From contig CAWAZY010000003.1 in NCBI GenBank assembly GCA_963786675.1, positions 558,001 to 622,000 of the forward strand: 64,000 nucleotides of DNA, written 5' to 3'. Shown here piece by piece: positions 43,936-52,244 of this stretch. A model generated the notes under the pieces. It ran no database searches. It was not told the origin of the DNA and worked only from the letters and a program-made list of their open reading frames with translations. Numbering within the stretch: position 1 is the stretch's first letter; each line of letters begins with the position of its first letter. The translations under genes and the position numbers were made by a program. Origin of the DNA: JAGVSR01 sp963786675. Its GTDB lineage: Bacteria; Pseudomonadota; Alphaproteobacteria; Rhizobiales; Hyphomicrobiaceae.

Positions 43936-45506
43936 GACGTGCCGTTTGCGTTGGCGGGGGTGCGGGTCAGCCGCAGACGGATAGCAGCGATGTTGGGATC
44001 ATCGGCCAGCCCCAACAGCTCAATGTGCTCCAGCGCCTCGCCAGTGTTGTCGCTGGTGTGAATGATACGCTGCTCCTTGACCGCCCGCACGCCGACGCGG
44101 TCGCGAATTTCATGTTTGAAATTGAGGTTCTCGTTGTCGAAGCGCGGACGCTTCTTGCGCGTGCGCCGGCCCGGGCGCTTCGGGTTGGGATCGTGGCAGA
44201 CGAACCAGTAGACGGGCCTTGCTTCCCCGCCCGGTGCGGTGGCATCGCTCCAATTTCCCCCGCGCACGCCATTGGTGATGGCTGTCCGGTTGGTGTCATC
44301 GACGGCGCCTTCCGCCAGAATTTTGAACCGCGAAGCCAGGAGGTCGCGGATCGCGGGCACGGGTTCCATGGCCGCGCCGAAGTCGCGCAGAAACAGCGTC
44401 AGCAGTCCCGCATCATAGCGCGCGACATCGAAGTAGCGGTGTTTCAGGAACTTGTTCTTCTCGGCATAAAATCCGAGCAGGTCGATATTGGGAAACGCAT
44501 CCGCGTTGCGCAGGGCCGCTTCGATATCGTCGAACGTGCGCGGGGGCGAAGCACCCGCGGCGGCGGCCAGGCGCTGCAATTCGGCATAGTACTTGGGATC
44601 ACGGAATGTTTTTGGTGACAGCGCCGTGGTGCCCGGTGGGACGCGGCGCGACTTGATATGCAGCATCAGGTGATAGGCGAAGGACAGAAAGCGCCAGTCA
44701 TCGGACGCGACATGCAGCCCGGACGGGCGGGTGTGCACACTGGCCAGCATGCGGCGCGCCATCGACGGCGTGTAGTAGGGCGCGCGGCCGAAGTAGAAGC
44801 CGCCGCTGCCGTCCTCGGCATAGATATCGAGCGGGTACGTCGCGACACGGTCCGAAAAGATCTGCGCGACGCGTGGGGCATCGGCGGCCGAGAGCAGAAG
44901 ATCGATGTCCCCGTCGTGGGTGCCGTCCTCGATCGCTTCCGGCCAGCGCAGCACGGCGTGGGACAGGCCGTCGAGCCGGCGCAGAAATTCGACCGGCGGC
45001 ACACCGGCGGGGCCGAACTGCCGGCGGTTGTCGATGGGGGCTTGCGGGCAGTCGAGCACGATATATGTGCGGCCGGCAATCTCTGTCCGTCCCCGGATGG
45101 CGATGCGGCCGCGGCGCGCATGGCGCATCATGGCGGGCAGAGACATCGCCAGCGTCCAGTCGCGCGGCACCAGAATGGTATCCAGGCGCGCGAGGGCTTT
45201 GGGATCCATCGCCGCCTGCGCGGCAGGTCCGTGCAGGATGGCCACCGTGCAATTGCTCGCATAGACCGAGCGCGGCGAAGCATAGCCGATCAGCGCATGT
45301 CCTGGTCCGCTGCCGGGTTCATGGCGCACGCCTGTCTCGGGACCGCCGCGCGCCATGATGAGCACGTCACGCGCACCCAGAGCCGAGACGTCTGCAGGTG
45401 TCAGGTCCTTCGGCGGCAAGACCAGCGCCACGAGACGGTCGCGCAGCAACGCACCCGCATCGAGGCGCGGCAATCCGCCGGTGAGGACGCTGAGCGGCTT
45501 CGACAT
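43932..45506 (-). CDS. Unrecognised protein with nucleotidyltransferase-like motif
   Basis: 524 residues. The middle holds HDGDIDLLLSAADAPRVAQI, resembling the G-D-x-D metal site of the NTP_transf_5 type nucleotidyltransferase fold, followed by LDIYAEDGSGGFYFGRAPYY and FLSFAYHLMLHIKSRR. The C-terminal 130 residues are basic (KRPGRRTRKKRPRFDNENLN) and may bind nucleic acid or a polyanion. Not recognised as a named family. It sits between a P-loop gene and the ELM1-family gene, so a shared sugar or phospho-transfer role is likely. Confidence 0.7.
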   Translation of the reverse strand: MSKPLSVLTGGLPRLDAGALLRDRLVALVLPPKDLTPADVSALGARDVLIMARGGPETGVRHEPGSGPGHALIGYASPRSVYASNCTVAILHGPAAQAAMDPKALARLDTILVPRDWTLAMSLPAMMRHARRGRIAIRGRTEIAGRTYIVLDCPQAPIDNRRQFGPAGVPPVEFLRRLDGLSHAVLRWPEAIEDGTHDGDIDLLLSAADAPRVAQIFSDRVATYPLDIYAEDGSGGFYFGRAPYYTPSMARRMLASVHTRPSGLHVASDDWRFLSFAYHLMLHIKSRRVPPGTTALSPKTFRDPKYYAELQRLAAAAGASPPRTFDDIEAALRNADAFPNIDLLGFYAEKNKFLKHRYFDVARYDAGLLTLFLRDFGAAMEPVPAIRDLLASRFKILAEGAVDDTNRTAITNGVRGGNWSDATAPGGEARPVYWFVCHDPNPKRPGRRTRKKRPRFDNENLNFKHEIRDRVGVRAVKEQRIIHTSDNTGEALEHIELLGLADDPNIAAIRLRLTRTPANANGTS

Positions 45507-45510
45507 GTGA

Positions 45511-46188
45511 TCAGAATATCCCGGTCGGCGGCGGATTCATTTCCCCGGCGAACGGTACGAGTTCGAACGACGGCCGTCCACGCGCATCCGAGCACGGGGC
45601 CAGCGCAAGAACGGGGTGGGCGCCGTGGCCGCGCGCCAGGCTACCCGCAAAGGTCAGCCATTGGTCGTAGAGCGCGGTGACCGTGGCGCCGTTCGCGTAG
45701 AGCCGATGCTCCGGCCGTCCCACGCCGCCGACGGCTTCCACCACTCGCCGCCATGCCGGCAGGACACGCCCGTTCCAGATTTGCGCTGGGCGCGGTTTGG
45801 CCAGGAGGCGCGCCTGATCGCGCTGTGTGAACTGCAGGAGCAGTTGTTCGGGCTCGGGCCGGACGAAGGCGATCTGCAGGTCGTCATCGGCACCGATGAG
45901 ACGGAACGCCGGGTCGGCGCCGTAGCCATCGAGCCCCGACCGCACGACACTGATGATGTCGTAATGCAGGATGGCGCAATCCGTGGCGCCCAGCTCCGAC
46001 CAGACGGCTGCGGGCCCCGCCGTTTCGATCTTGCGCCGCAGCGCGTTGGTGATGTCGAAGACGGGCCATTGTCCGACCTCGGCGGCCAGCCGGTCGCGCA
46101 CGTCGCCCGGCAACGCGCCGCTGCGCAACAGGTCGACGAAGGTGCTCTTGCCGCCGCCCGAGGGCCCGGATAGGAGAAACAGCCGCAT
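45511..46188 (-). CDS. P-loop kinase/ATPase-like protein
   Basis: 225 residues with Walker A LLSGPSGGGKSTFVDLLRSG at the N-terminus. The rest (HYDIISVVRSGLDGYGADPA, LQFTQRDQARLLAKPRPAQI) is consistent with a small-molecule kinase or HPr-kinase-like fold but no family is certain. It is the first of three same-strand genes (4-bp gap to the next). An acidic Walker B-like segment could be DCAILHYD. Confidence 0.7.
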   Translation of the reverse strand: MRLFLLSGPSGGGKSTFVDLLRSGALPGDVRDRLAAEVGQWPVFDITNALRRKIETAGPAAVWSELGATDCAILHYDIISVVRSGLDGYGADPAFRLIGADDDLQIAFVRPEPEQLLLQFTQRDQARLLAKPRPAQIWNGRVLPAWRRVVEAVGGVGRPEHRLYANGATVTALYDQWLTFAGSLARGHGAHPVLALAPCSDARGRPSFELVPFAGEMNPPPTGIF

Positions 46189-46285
46189 GCGCCAGAATCC
46201 AAGCCAGCCGGAGTGTCACGCGCTTGTAACAAATCGGGTCCGGCGCGCAAGTTTTGGGGCGCGTAGAAGACGGTTTTGCCCGCGC

Positions 46286-46437
46286 GGCGACCCGGCGCTT
46301 CCTCTCGTGTTTGCCCGACTCCGGCGAGACGAGCCGCGCCCTGCGCGGTGCGCCGAAATCTTCGGCCCGCTGGCCTGGGGAGCAAGGCGACCCGGCGCTT
46401 CCTCTTATGTTTGCTCGCCTCCGGCGAGACCAGCCGC
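46286..46437. repeat. Pair of about 50-bp direct repeats, exactly 100 bp apart
   Basis: Copies at 46286-46337 and 46386-46437 share GGCGACCCGGCGCTTCCTCT and then CTCCGGCGAGAC and AGCCGC, with a few substitutions. They fill the 300-bp gap between the P-loop gene and the tRNA. No gene is supported in that gap. Origin unknown; might be a mobile or structural repeat. Confidence 0.75.
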
Positions 46438-46488
46438 CTCTCGGAGGCATCCCGAGCAAAGCGAGGACCAGATGCCGTGAGAGAAATA

Positions 46489-46564
46489 TGGTGGGCCCGC
46501 CAGGACTCGAACCTGGAACCAGGCGGTTATGAGCCGCCAGCTCTAACCATTGAGCTACGAGCCC
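46489..46564 (-). tRNA. tRNA with CAU anticodon, probably tRNA-Ile2
   Basis: The minus strand folds as a full cloverleaf of 73 nt plus encoded CCA (46489-46491). The acceptor stem is GGGCTCG/CGGGCCC with A73. The anticodon stem is GGCGG/CCGCC around loop CTCATAA (anticodon CAT). The T arm is CCAGGTTCGAGTCCTGG. The anticodon arm resembles E. coli tRNA-Ile2 (lysidine-modified, reads AUA) more than elongator tRNA-Met. The Ile/Met choice needs a tRNA model. Confidence 0.9.
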
Positions 46565-46612
46565 GGGTTTGGCGCCGGAGGGGGTGTTCTACACGACTTG
46601 CAACGGCCTTCA

Positions 46613-46671
46613 AGTTGCCGGGCCAGTTGCCGGGCCAGTCCGGGGGCCAGTTGCCGGAAAAGTTGCCGGGA
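46613..46671 (+). repeat. 12-bp tandem repeat, five units
   Basis: Units of about AGTTGCCGGGCC begin at 46613, 46625, 46637, 46649 and 46661, a perfect 12-bp period with a few substitutions. It lies just before the SIMPL gene start and might be an unstable leader region. Confidence 0.85.
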
Positions 46672-46747
46672 CTATTGGTGGAGGGATCGGCCATCATTTG
46701 GCCGGGAAAACCGTGGATTTCTCGCGCGTCCTAACCCTGGAGACCCC

Positions 46748-47485
46748 ATGTCCATCCGCCGTCCGCGCCGCGCCGCGTCCCCCATGCTGTCCCTGGCAAT
46801 GATCCTGGCGCTGGGCCTGATGCTGCCCGCGCTTTCCATGACGTCCGCCGCCGCCGAGGAGGGCCGCATGCCGCGCACCGTAACCGTATCTGCAACCGGT
46901 CAGGCGTTCGCCGTGCCCGACATGGCGCGCGTGCAAACCGGCGTGGTCTCGGAAGCCGCAACGGCCCGCGAGGCGCTTTCCGCCAACAATGCCGCGATGG
47001 CCAAACTGATCGAGGGGCTGAAGGAGAACGGGATCGACGCCAAGGACATCCAGACCTCAGGCTTTCATTTGAACCCGCGTTATACACATCCGGGCGATGG
47101 CCAGCCGCCACAGATCGACGGCTACCAGGCGACGAACAACGTCGAGGTCACAGTCCGCAATCTCGATACGCTTGGCACCGTGCTCGATAAGCTGGTGACG
47201 CTGGGCGCCAACCAGATGAACGGCATTGCCTTCGATGTGACCGAAGCTGAAACGCTGCGCGACGCCGCGCGCAAGACCGCCATCGCCAATGCCCGCCGCC
47301 GCGCCGAGCTTTACGCAGCCGCCGCCGGCGCCAAAGTCGGCAAGGTGGTCACGATCAACGAGGGCGGCATGTCCGAGCCGCGTCCGTATCTGGCAGCGGC
47401 CCGCATGAGTGCTGAAGCCGTTCCCGTCGAGCGCGGTCAGCAGGCTTTGGACGCCAACGTCACGGTGACGTGGGAACTGGATTAG
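46748..47485 (+). CDS. SIMPL (DUF541) family secreted protein
   Basis: 245-residue protein. Residues 1-34 are a signal peptide (LSLAMILALGLMLPALSMTS, then AAA). The SIMPL core: RTVTVSATGQAFAVPDMARV, NNAAMAKLIEGLKENGIDAK, DIQTSGFHLNPRY and TNNVEVTVRNLDTLGTVLDK. The family is periplasmic; role unclear. ATG at 46748 is preferred because it gives a clean signal peptide. The protein is complete and ends NVTVTWELD. Confidence 0.88.
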   Translation: MSIRRPRRAASPMLSLAMILALGLMLPALSMTSAAAEEGRMPRTVTVSATGQAFAVPDMARVQTGVVSEAATAREALSANNAAMAKLIEGLKENGIDAKDIQTSGFHLNPRYTHPGDGQPPQIDGYQATNNVEVTVRNLDTLGTVLDKLVTLGANQMNGIAFDVTEAETLRDAARKTAIANARRRAELYAAAAGAKVGKVVTINEGGMSEPRPYLAAARMSAEAVPVERGQQALDANVTVTWELD

Positions 47486-47496
47486 CAAAGGGCTAT

Positions 47497-47540
47497 GTGA
47501 GCGCTACGCGCTCACTGTATCAATTGAGCGCTACGCGCTC
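47497..47540. terminator. Two copies of a hairpin palindrome between convergent genes
   Basis: GTGAGCGC-TAC-GCGCTCAC at 47497-47515 forms a perfect 8-bp stem. A second copy of its core, GAGCGC-TAC-GCGCTC, is at 47526-47540 and encodes the end of the nitrilase (VERVALN). The site lies between SIMPL (plus) and the nitrilase (minus). No T-run is present, so terminator function is only suggested. Confidence 0.5.
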
Positions 47541-48425
47541 GACACCGGACACGAGCTCGGCCGCGCCCGGCTGCAGCGACCAGTCGGCGAAGTTGCGCAT
47601 TTCGCCGGTCTCGCGCACCCGGGCAAGCCGGTCGAGATCGATTTGGCCCACCACCCATTGCGGCACACTCAGCGGGCCTTCGGCGATGATGCCGGTGTCC
47701 GATACGCCATGCTCGGAGGGCACGTAGATGCCGGCCGATCCTTCGTTGCGATCGACAGCGGGCGACCAGAGCGCATCGCCGACGGTCGGGCTCTGCACGG
47801 TGGCGATGGTGTTCTCCAGCGCCCGGGCCATGGAGCCGGTCCGCACGCGATGAAAGCCTGAAACGCGTTCGGTGCAGGAGGGCACGAGCACGATTTCCGC
47901 ACCCGCCTCCGCCAGCGCGCGGCCGAGCAGGGGAAATTCGCTGTCGTAGCAGATGAGGATCGCGATGCGGCCGAGTGCGGTATCGAAGACTCGCAACGGG
48001 CCGCCGGCCGCGATGCCCCAGTCACGCTCGAACGGTGTCATCACGATCTTTTCCTGCTCGCCGACGAGGCCTGAAGGCGTGACGAGCTGGGCGGCGTTGA
48101 CGAAGCGTCCGTCGGATTTGAGCACGGGGCCGGAGCCAACGAGGATGTGGACGTTGTGCTGCGCGGCCAAGTTCACATGGTGCTGGATGCGGGATGCGGC
48201 CAGTTCGGCGACTTTGTCGAGCGTCACCTTGAGGTCCGAATAGACCTCCGGTCCGAAACAGGCGGCCTGCTCGATGGCGGCGTATTCGGGAAACACCAAC
48301 AGCTTGGCACCTGTGGCGGCACCTTGGGCCACCCAGTCGGAAATCTTGTCTTCCCACGCGGCGAGCGAGGCCGGCTGGCCGATGGGGTATTGCGCGCTGG
48401 CGATGGTGACGGGCGTGCGGGCCAA
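47520..48425 (-). CDS. Carbon-nitrogen hydrolase (nitrilase superfamily)
   Basis: 301-residue hydrolase with the Glu-Lys-Cys catalytic triad: LLVFPEYAAIEQA (Glu), EKIVMTPFERDWGI (Lys) and IAILICYDSEFPLLGRALAE (Cys). TTG at 48425 starts 3 bp after the GNAT stop, suggesting coupling. It might release ammonia from an amide or nitrile; the substrate is not visible. Confidence 0.87.
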   Translation of the reverse strand: MARTPVTIASAQYPIGQPASLAAWEDKISDWVAQGAATGAKLLVFPEYAAIEQAACFGPEVYSDLKVTLDKVAELAASRIQHHVNLAAQHNVHILVGSGPVLKSDGRFVNAAQLVTPSGLVGEQEKIVMTPFERDWGIAAGGPLRVFDTALGRIAILICYDSEFPLLGRALAEAGAEIVLVPSCTERVSGFHRVRTGSMARALENTIATVQSPTVGDALWSPAVDRNEGSAGIYVPSEHGVSDTGIIAEGPLSVPQWVVGQIDLDRLARVRETGEMRNFADWSLQPGAAELVSGVERVALN

Positions 48426-48428
48426 GAT

Positions 48429-49025
48429 CTAAAGCGCCTTCATCCAGAATTGCATGCGGTGGGTGGTCTCGCCGGGCTGGTCGATGTCCTTCCAGTCGTA
48501 GGTGGCAAAGACGTCGACGGGTTCATAGCCGCGCTTCCGCCAGAACGGATCGAGCGGGGCGTAATCTGCGGGCTTCAGCGGATGATCGTCCGGGCGCAGC
48601 ACGCGGCAGAAGGTGGAATGCGTGAAACCGCCGAGCGCGTGGGCCTGCGCCTCGCGACCCTCGAAGAACGCGTGCCCGAGACCATAGCCGCGATGGCTCG
48701 TCAGGAGCACGCTCTCGCCACAGTAGAAGATCTTGGCAATATCGAAGCCCGCCGCCCGGAAAGGACCGCCGAACTCGTCGGCGTGCTCGATCATCGGCGC
48801 GCCGGTCGATGCGCCGACCATGAGATCACCGTCGTAGGCGGCGATCACCACGGCGCCTTTGGCGGCCGCGAAGGTGTCGAGATACTTCTGCTCGTAGTCC
48901 AGGGTCCCGTCGTACAGGTAGGGCCAGTCGCGGAACACGGTGATACGCAGGCGCGCGAGATCCGGCAGGACGGCGCGAATGGCGCCGCCTGTCAGAGACC
49001 GTACGTCGAGCGTATTCTTTTCCAT
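48429..49025 (-). CDS. GNAT family acetyltransferase
   Basis: 198-residue protein. The acetyl-CoA-binding region YCGESVLLTSHRGYGLGHAF (R/Q-x-x-G-x-G/A) supports GNAT. LARLRITVFRDWPYLYDGTL begins the fold. ATG at 49025; a GTG lies 1 codon upstream. It is directly upstream of the nitrilase, so they may act on the same compound. Substrate unknown. Confidence 0.8.
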   Translation of the reverse strand: MEKNTLDVRSLTGGAIRAVLPDLARLRITVFRDWPYLYDGTLDYEQKYLDTFAAAKGAVVIAAYDGDLMVGASTGAPMIEHADEFGGPFRAAGFDIAKIFYCGESVLLTSHRGYGLGHAFFEGREAQAHALGGFTHSTFCRVLRPDDHPLKPADYAPLDPFWRKRGYEPVDVFATYDWKDIDQPGETTHRMQFWMKAL

Positions 49026-49054
49026 CACCGGTGTGTTCCGCGGTTCTGGCGCAC

Positions 49055-49483
49055 TTAGCCCGCGACCTGGGCGATCCAGTCGGTCAGATTGTAGTAGGTC
49101 GTCACACGGGCGATTTTGCCGTCGCGGATGGCAAAAAACGTACCGGCCGGCAGTACATAAGTCTGGCCCTTGGCGGGCGGCAAGCCCTCGTCGGTGTTCT
49201 TGTAGACGCCGTGGACGTTGAATTCCGCTGCCGCGCGGGCGCCGTCCTTGGACACCATCACGACGATGTCTTTCAGCTCTTCCTTGTAGTTGTGGTCCAT
49301 GCGCGCGTTGAAGGCGCGGAACTTATCCTTGCCGTGACGGCGCTCGCCCTGGTTGATGTCGTGAATGACATCGTCGGTCATCATGTCGATCATGGCGTCC
49401 GTATTGCCGCCGTTGAAGGCCGCGTAATAATCGCGGATGAGGGCGGCCGTCTTGGCGCGGGCGGGGCTTTCGTCTTGGCTCAT
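49055..49483 (-). CDS. NTF2-like (SnoaL/ketosteroid isomerase-like) protein
   Basis: 142-residue alpha+beta cone protein. MTDDVIHDINQGERRHGKDK and GTFFAIRDGKIARVTTYYNL match the NTF2-like fold. ATG at 49483 is chosen because GGAGAG sits 6 bp upstream, better than the ATG 12 bp earlier. Could be an enzyme or a small-ligand binder. Confidence 0.78.
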   Translation of the reverse strand: MSQDESPARAKTAALIRDYYAAFNGGNTDAMIDMMTDDVIHDINQGERRHGKDKFRAFNARMDHNYKEELKDIVVMVSKDGARAAAEFNVHGVYKNTDEGLPPAKGQTYVLPAGTFFAIRDGKIARVTTYYNLTDWIAQVAG

Positions 49484-49728
49484 CTGGCTCTCCATGGGCA
49501 GGGATGGACTTCGGATTCGGGTGCCTGTTTAGCAGCTGCCTTGCCCACCTTCCATGTGGTTTGCCCCCAACGAACGCGACAAAGCGCGGCGGACGGAACA
49601 GTTAATGGGCGCCGCGTGGCCCCGCCGTGCGTCTTGGGGAACTTGCGCGTGGTCAAAGTGTTGTCGCGTTCCGCGCGCGATAAGTATGGCGGTACTGTTG
49701 CGGCCGAGGCCGCCAAGGGAGGTATTTC

Positions 49729-50178
49729 ATGAAAATCAAAACCGGCGCATGGGTCGTGGTCGCCGACGGCGCGCGCGGTCTCGTTCTGATCAATGAAGGC
49801 ACCGCCTTCGAACCGGACTTGAAGGCGCTGCGCGTCTACGAGCAGGACAATCCCAAGACGAGCGAGCAGGGACGGGATAAGCCCCCGCGCGCTTTCGAGT
49901 CCGTTGGTGCCCGCCGGTCGGCCATGGCGGCCCCCGACCTGCACCAGCGCGCCGAGGATCGTTTTGTGGAGCAGATCATGGCCGACCTGGAAAAGAACGC
50001 GGCGGCGGGTGCATTCGATGAGATCGTGATCGTGGCCCCGCCGATTGCCTTGGGTGGAATGCGCAAGTCGGTGACCGGGTCGCTCACGGGCAAGATCGTC
50101 GCCTGGGTCGATAAGGACCTCACCAAGCACACCATCCCGGAGATGACGGAGATCATCGCCGCCGCTCTTGATGTCTAG
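49729..50178 (+). CDS. Host attachment family protein
   Basis: 149-residue protein of the alphaproteobacterial host-attachment (baeRF-like) family: TGAWVVVADGARGLVLINEG, HQRAEDRFVEQIMADLEKNA, FDEIVIVAPPIALGGMRKSV and VAWVDKDLTKHTIPEMTEII. A good ribosome binding site (GGGAGG) precedes ATG 49729. The name comes from a plant-associated homologue; real function unknown. Confidence 0.85.
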   Translation: MKIKTGAWVVVADGARGLVLINEGTAFEPDLKALRVYEQDNPKTSEQGRDKPPRAFESVGARRSAMAAPDLHQRAEDRFVEQIMADLEKNAAAGAFDEIVIVAPPIALGGMRKSVTGSLTGKIVAWVDKDLTKHTIPEMTEIIAAALDV

Positions 50179-50216
50179 GGCGCGCTGCGCGTTGCCTGAA
50201 GGCAGGGTTTGGTGGA

Positions 50217-50252
50217 TAGGGGTCATCGTCGTCCGATGACCCCTAATTTATT
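50217..50252. terminator. Bidirectional hairpin terminator
   Basis: TAGGGGTCATC (50217-50227) and GATGACCCCTA (50235-50245) form a perfect 11-bp stem with a 7-nt loop, then ATTTATT. It separates the host-attachment gene (plus) and the carbonic anhydrase (minus), which converge here. Confidence 0.8.
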
Positions 50253-50271
50253 GCGATTCCGTTTTGTGAGT

Positions 50272-50976
50272 TCAGAGGAACCGGACTTCACCGGTCGCTA
50301 TATCGTGCATGGCAGCTGCGATGACGAGCTCTTTTTGCTCGACGAGTTCGCGCAGTACCTCGCTTCGATCGACTAGAGCCTCTGCGGCAAGCATTGCATT
50401 CTTATCCGCGACCTTCTGGACGAGTTTCTTGTTCTTGGAGGATTTGTCCCCGCCCTCTGCCTCTGTTGATGCTTCAATTGCGGGGCTTATCTTTTCCAGC
50501 ACCTGTGTGAGCAGACCGAGCTTGGCGCCATCGATCGCGCCTTTGACTGCGCCGCATTCGCTGTGGCCGACCACGAGGATCGCCTTTGCGCCGGCAACCT
50601 TCGTGGCGAATTCGAGCGAACCGATGATGTCATCGTTTACGAAATTTCCCGCGATGCGGGCGGCAAAGATATCGCCGATCTGCTGATCGAAAATGAGTTC
50701 GGGCGATCCGCGGCTGTCGATGCAGCCGACGATGGCGGCGAACGGCGCCTGTCCATTGGCCGTGGCCTTCATTTGACCCAACAGATCGCAATTTACCGAT
50801 TTGCCCGCTACGAAACGCGCGTTGCCGGCCTTCAACAGCTCTAAGGCCGCCTCGGGAGTTGTTGCTTTCTGGATATCAGGGGTGAAGACCGTGCAGGCAT
50901 CTTCCGCCTTCGCTGAGGAGGCTGCGGCAACCGTGGCGGCTGCCGCGCTCATGAAGAATTTGCGTCGCGTAAACAT
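50272..50976 (-). CDS. Beta-class carbonic anhydrase, Tat-exported
   Basis: 234-residue zinc enzyme interconverting CO2 and bicarbonate. A Tat-type signal (TRRKFFMSAAAATVAAASSA) points to the periplasm, unlike most beta-class enzymes. Zinc ligands lie in AAIVGCIDSRGSPELIFDQ (Cys, Asp/Arg dyad) and LVVGHSECGAVKGAIDG (His, Cys). GAGGGAG upstream of ATG 50976. Confidence 0.88.
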   Translation of the reverse strand: MFTRRKFFMSAAAATVAAASSAKAEDACTVFTPDIQKATTPEAALELLKAGNARFVAGKSVNCDLLGQMKATANGQAPFAAIVGCIDSRGSPELIFDQQIGDIFAARIAGNFVNDDIIGSLEFATKVAGAKAILVVGHSECGAVKGAIDGAKLGLLTQVLEKISPAIEASTEAEGGDKSSKNKKLVQKVADKNAMLAAEALVDRSEVLRELVEQKELVIAAAMHDIATGEVRFL

Positions 50977-51096
50977 AGTGTTGTCTCCCTCTTCTGCGGC
51001 CTGGTTGCTGGCCTATTCCGTTCCTGAAATCAGCGTACGGTAAGTGTTGCCGCGCGCATAGAATTTCAAGGTTTGCCCCATATTTTATTGCCGGTC

Positions 51097-51571
51097 TCAC
51101 GAGAAATCCGTCCGGGTCCGCTCATTTGCACCCGTGCTGGCTTGGCCGCTTGTTACGCCGCTGACGTGGAGGACAATCTGGCGGTCGTGCGGGCGCTGCC
51201 GGTGCTCGAACAGATAAATGCCCTGCCACGTTCCCAGCATCGGCCGTCCGTCCGCGATCGGGATGGACAGGGAGGTCTGCATCAGCGCCGCCTTGACATG
51301 GGCTGGCATGTCGTCCGGCCCCTCGCAGGTGTGGATGAAGAGCGGATCGCCGTCGGGCGACCAGACGCTTGAAAAAAGCTTGCAGGTCGGTTTGCACGTC
51401 GGGGTCCGCATTTTCCTGGATTAGGAGCGATGCGGAGGTATGTTGGATGAAGAGAGTCAGAAGCCCGGTTACGATACCCGTGCCCCGGCAGGAGGCCACG
51501 ACCTCGTCCGTGATCTCGTAAAGTCCCGGGCCGTGCGTTGAAATACCGATGCTGTCGATAGCCTGCCGCAT
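51097..51571 (-). pseudogene. YjbQ/UPF0047 family protein, single +1 frameshift
   Basis: 157 residues if one base is removed in the stretch 51357-51385 (a T6 run or the GTCGCCC region on the minus strand). N-part: DSIGISTHGPGLYEITDEVV, SASLLIQENADPDVQTDLQA. C-part in another frame: PDGDPLFIHTCEGPDDMPAH, GTWQGIYLFEHRQRPHDRQI, with the conserved His and Glu of the UPF0047 fold. YjbQ proteins have thiamine-phosphate synthase side activity in E. coli. ATG at 51571. Confidence 0.82.
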
Positions 51572-51622
51572 GCCCGCCGTCCTCTTCAAGCCGTCCCGAG
51601 TCAACCCGCTGGACCATCACCC

Positions 51623-52087
51623 ATGAGCCGAGCGTTCGTCAAAGAAGATAGCGGCGAGGGGCTGGAGGATCTGCCTGACCGGGTGATTTCCGAGCATGCC
51701 AATCTTGTGACCGCAGAGGGTCTCGCCGCGATTGAAGCGGAAGTGGCGCGGCTAAACGCGGCGTACGCGGAGGCGCAATCTGCCGCTGACCGGGCCGCCT
51801 TGCAGAAGGTCGCGCGCGATCTGCGCTACTGGTCGCAACGTCATCAGACGGCGCAGGTGATGCCGCCACCCGCGGAGACGGATACCGTTCAGTTTGGTTC
51901 GCATGTCACGCTTCAGCGCGATGATGGCCGCCGCGTGTCCTATCGGATCGTGGGTGAAGACGAAGCCGATCCGGCAAAAGGATCGATCTTCTATGCCTCG
52001 CCGTTAGCGCGCGCGCTGATGGGCAAGGCGGAAGGCGACAGCGTGCGCATGGGCGTGGGAGACGCCGAGATCCTGCAAATCGCGTAA
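51623..52087 (+). CDS. GreA/GreB-family transcription elongation factor
   Basis: 154-residue protein. The N-part LVTAEGLAAIEAEVARLNAA is the coiled-coil, and the C-part VQFGSHVTLQRDDGRRVSYR, IVGEDEADPAKGSIFYASPL and ALMGKAEGDSVRMGVG is the FKBP-like domain of Gre factors. DExx acidic tip is less clear in the coiled coil, so it may be a GreB-like or Rnk-type regulator. ATG at 51623 is divergent from yjbQ. Confidence 0.83.
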   Translation: MSRAFVKEDSGEGLEDLPDRVISEHANLVTAEGLAAIEAEVARLNAAYAEAQSAADRAALQKVARDLRYWSQRHQTAQVMPPPAETDTVQFGSHVTLQRDDGRRVSYRIVGEDEADPAKGSIFYASPLARALMGKAEGDSVRMGVGDAEILQIA

Positions 52088-52141
52088 GGCTGTCACAGCG
52101 AAAAGCGCCAGATGCGTGAGCACCCGGCGCTTTGTTGGTGG

Positions 52142-52244
52142 CCCACACTGCGCAAGCGCGTATGGGGGGTTCTCTTTTTGCCCACACTGCGCAGGCGCGT
52201 GTGGGGCATGACCCTTCGCCCACACTCGGCAAGCCGGTGTTGGG
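52142..52244. repeat. Three tandem hairpin repeats
   Basis: Three copies of CCCACACTGCGCAAGCGCGTGTGGG (in parts: CCCACACT then CGTGTGGG) at about 52142-52166, 52181-52205 and 52219-52244, about 39 bp apart. Each folds into a hairpin with a 7-bp arm, with substitutions in copies 1 and 3 (copy 3 has a compensated inner stem CGG/CCG). They lie between convergent genes (gre and efp), like REP or intrinsic-terminator-type elements. Confidence 0.8.

Noticed and set aside
46286..46437. CRISPR-like repeat pair
   Set aside because: Only two copies with a 50-bp gap, no array and no cas genes.
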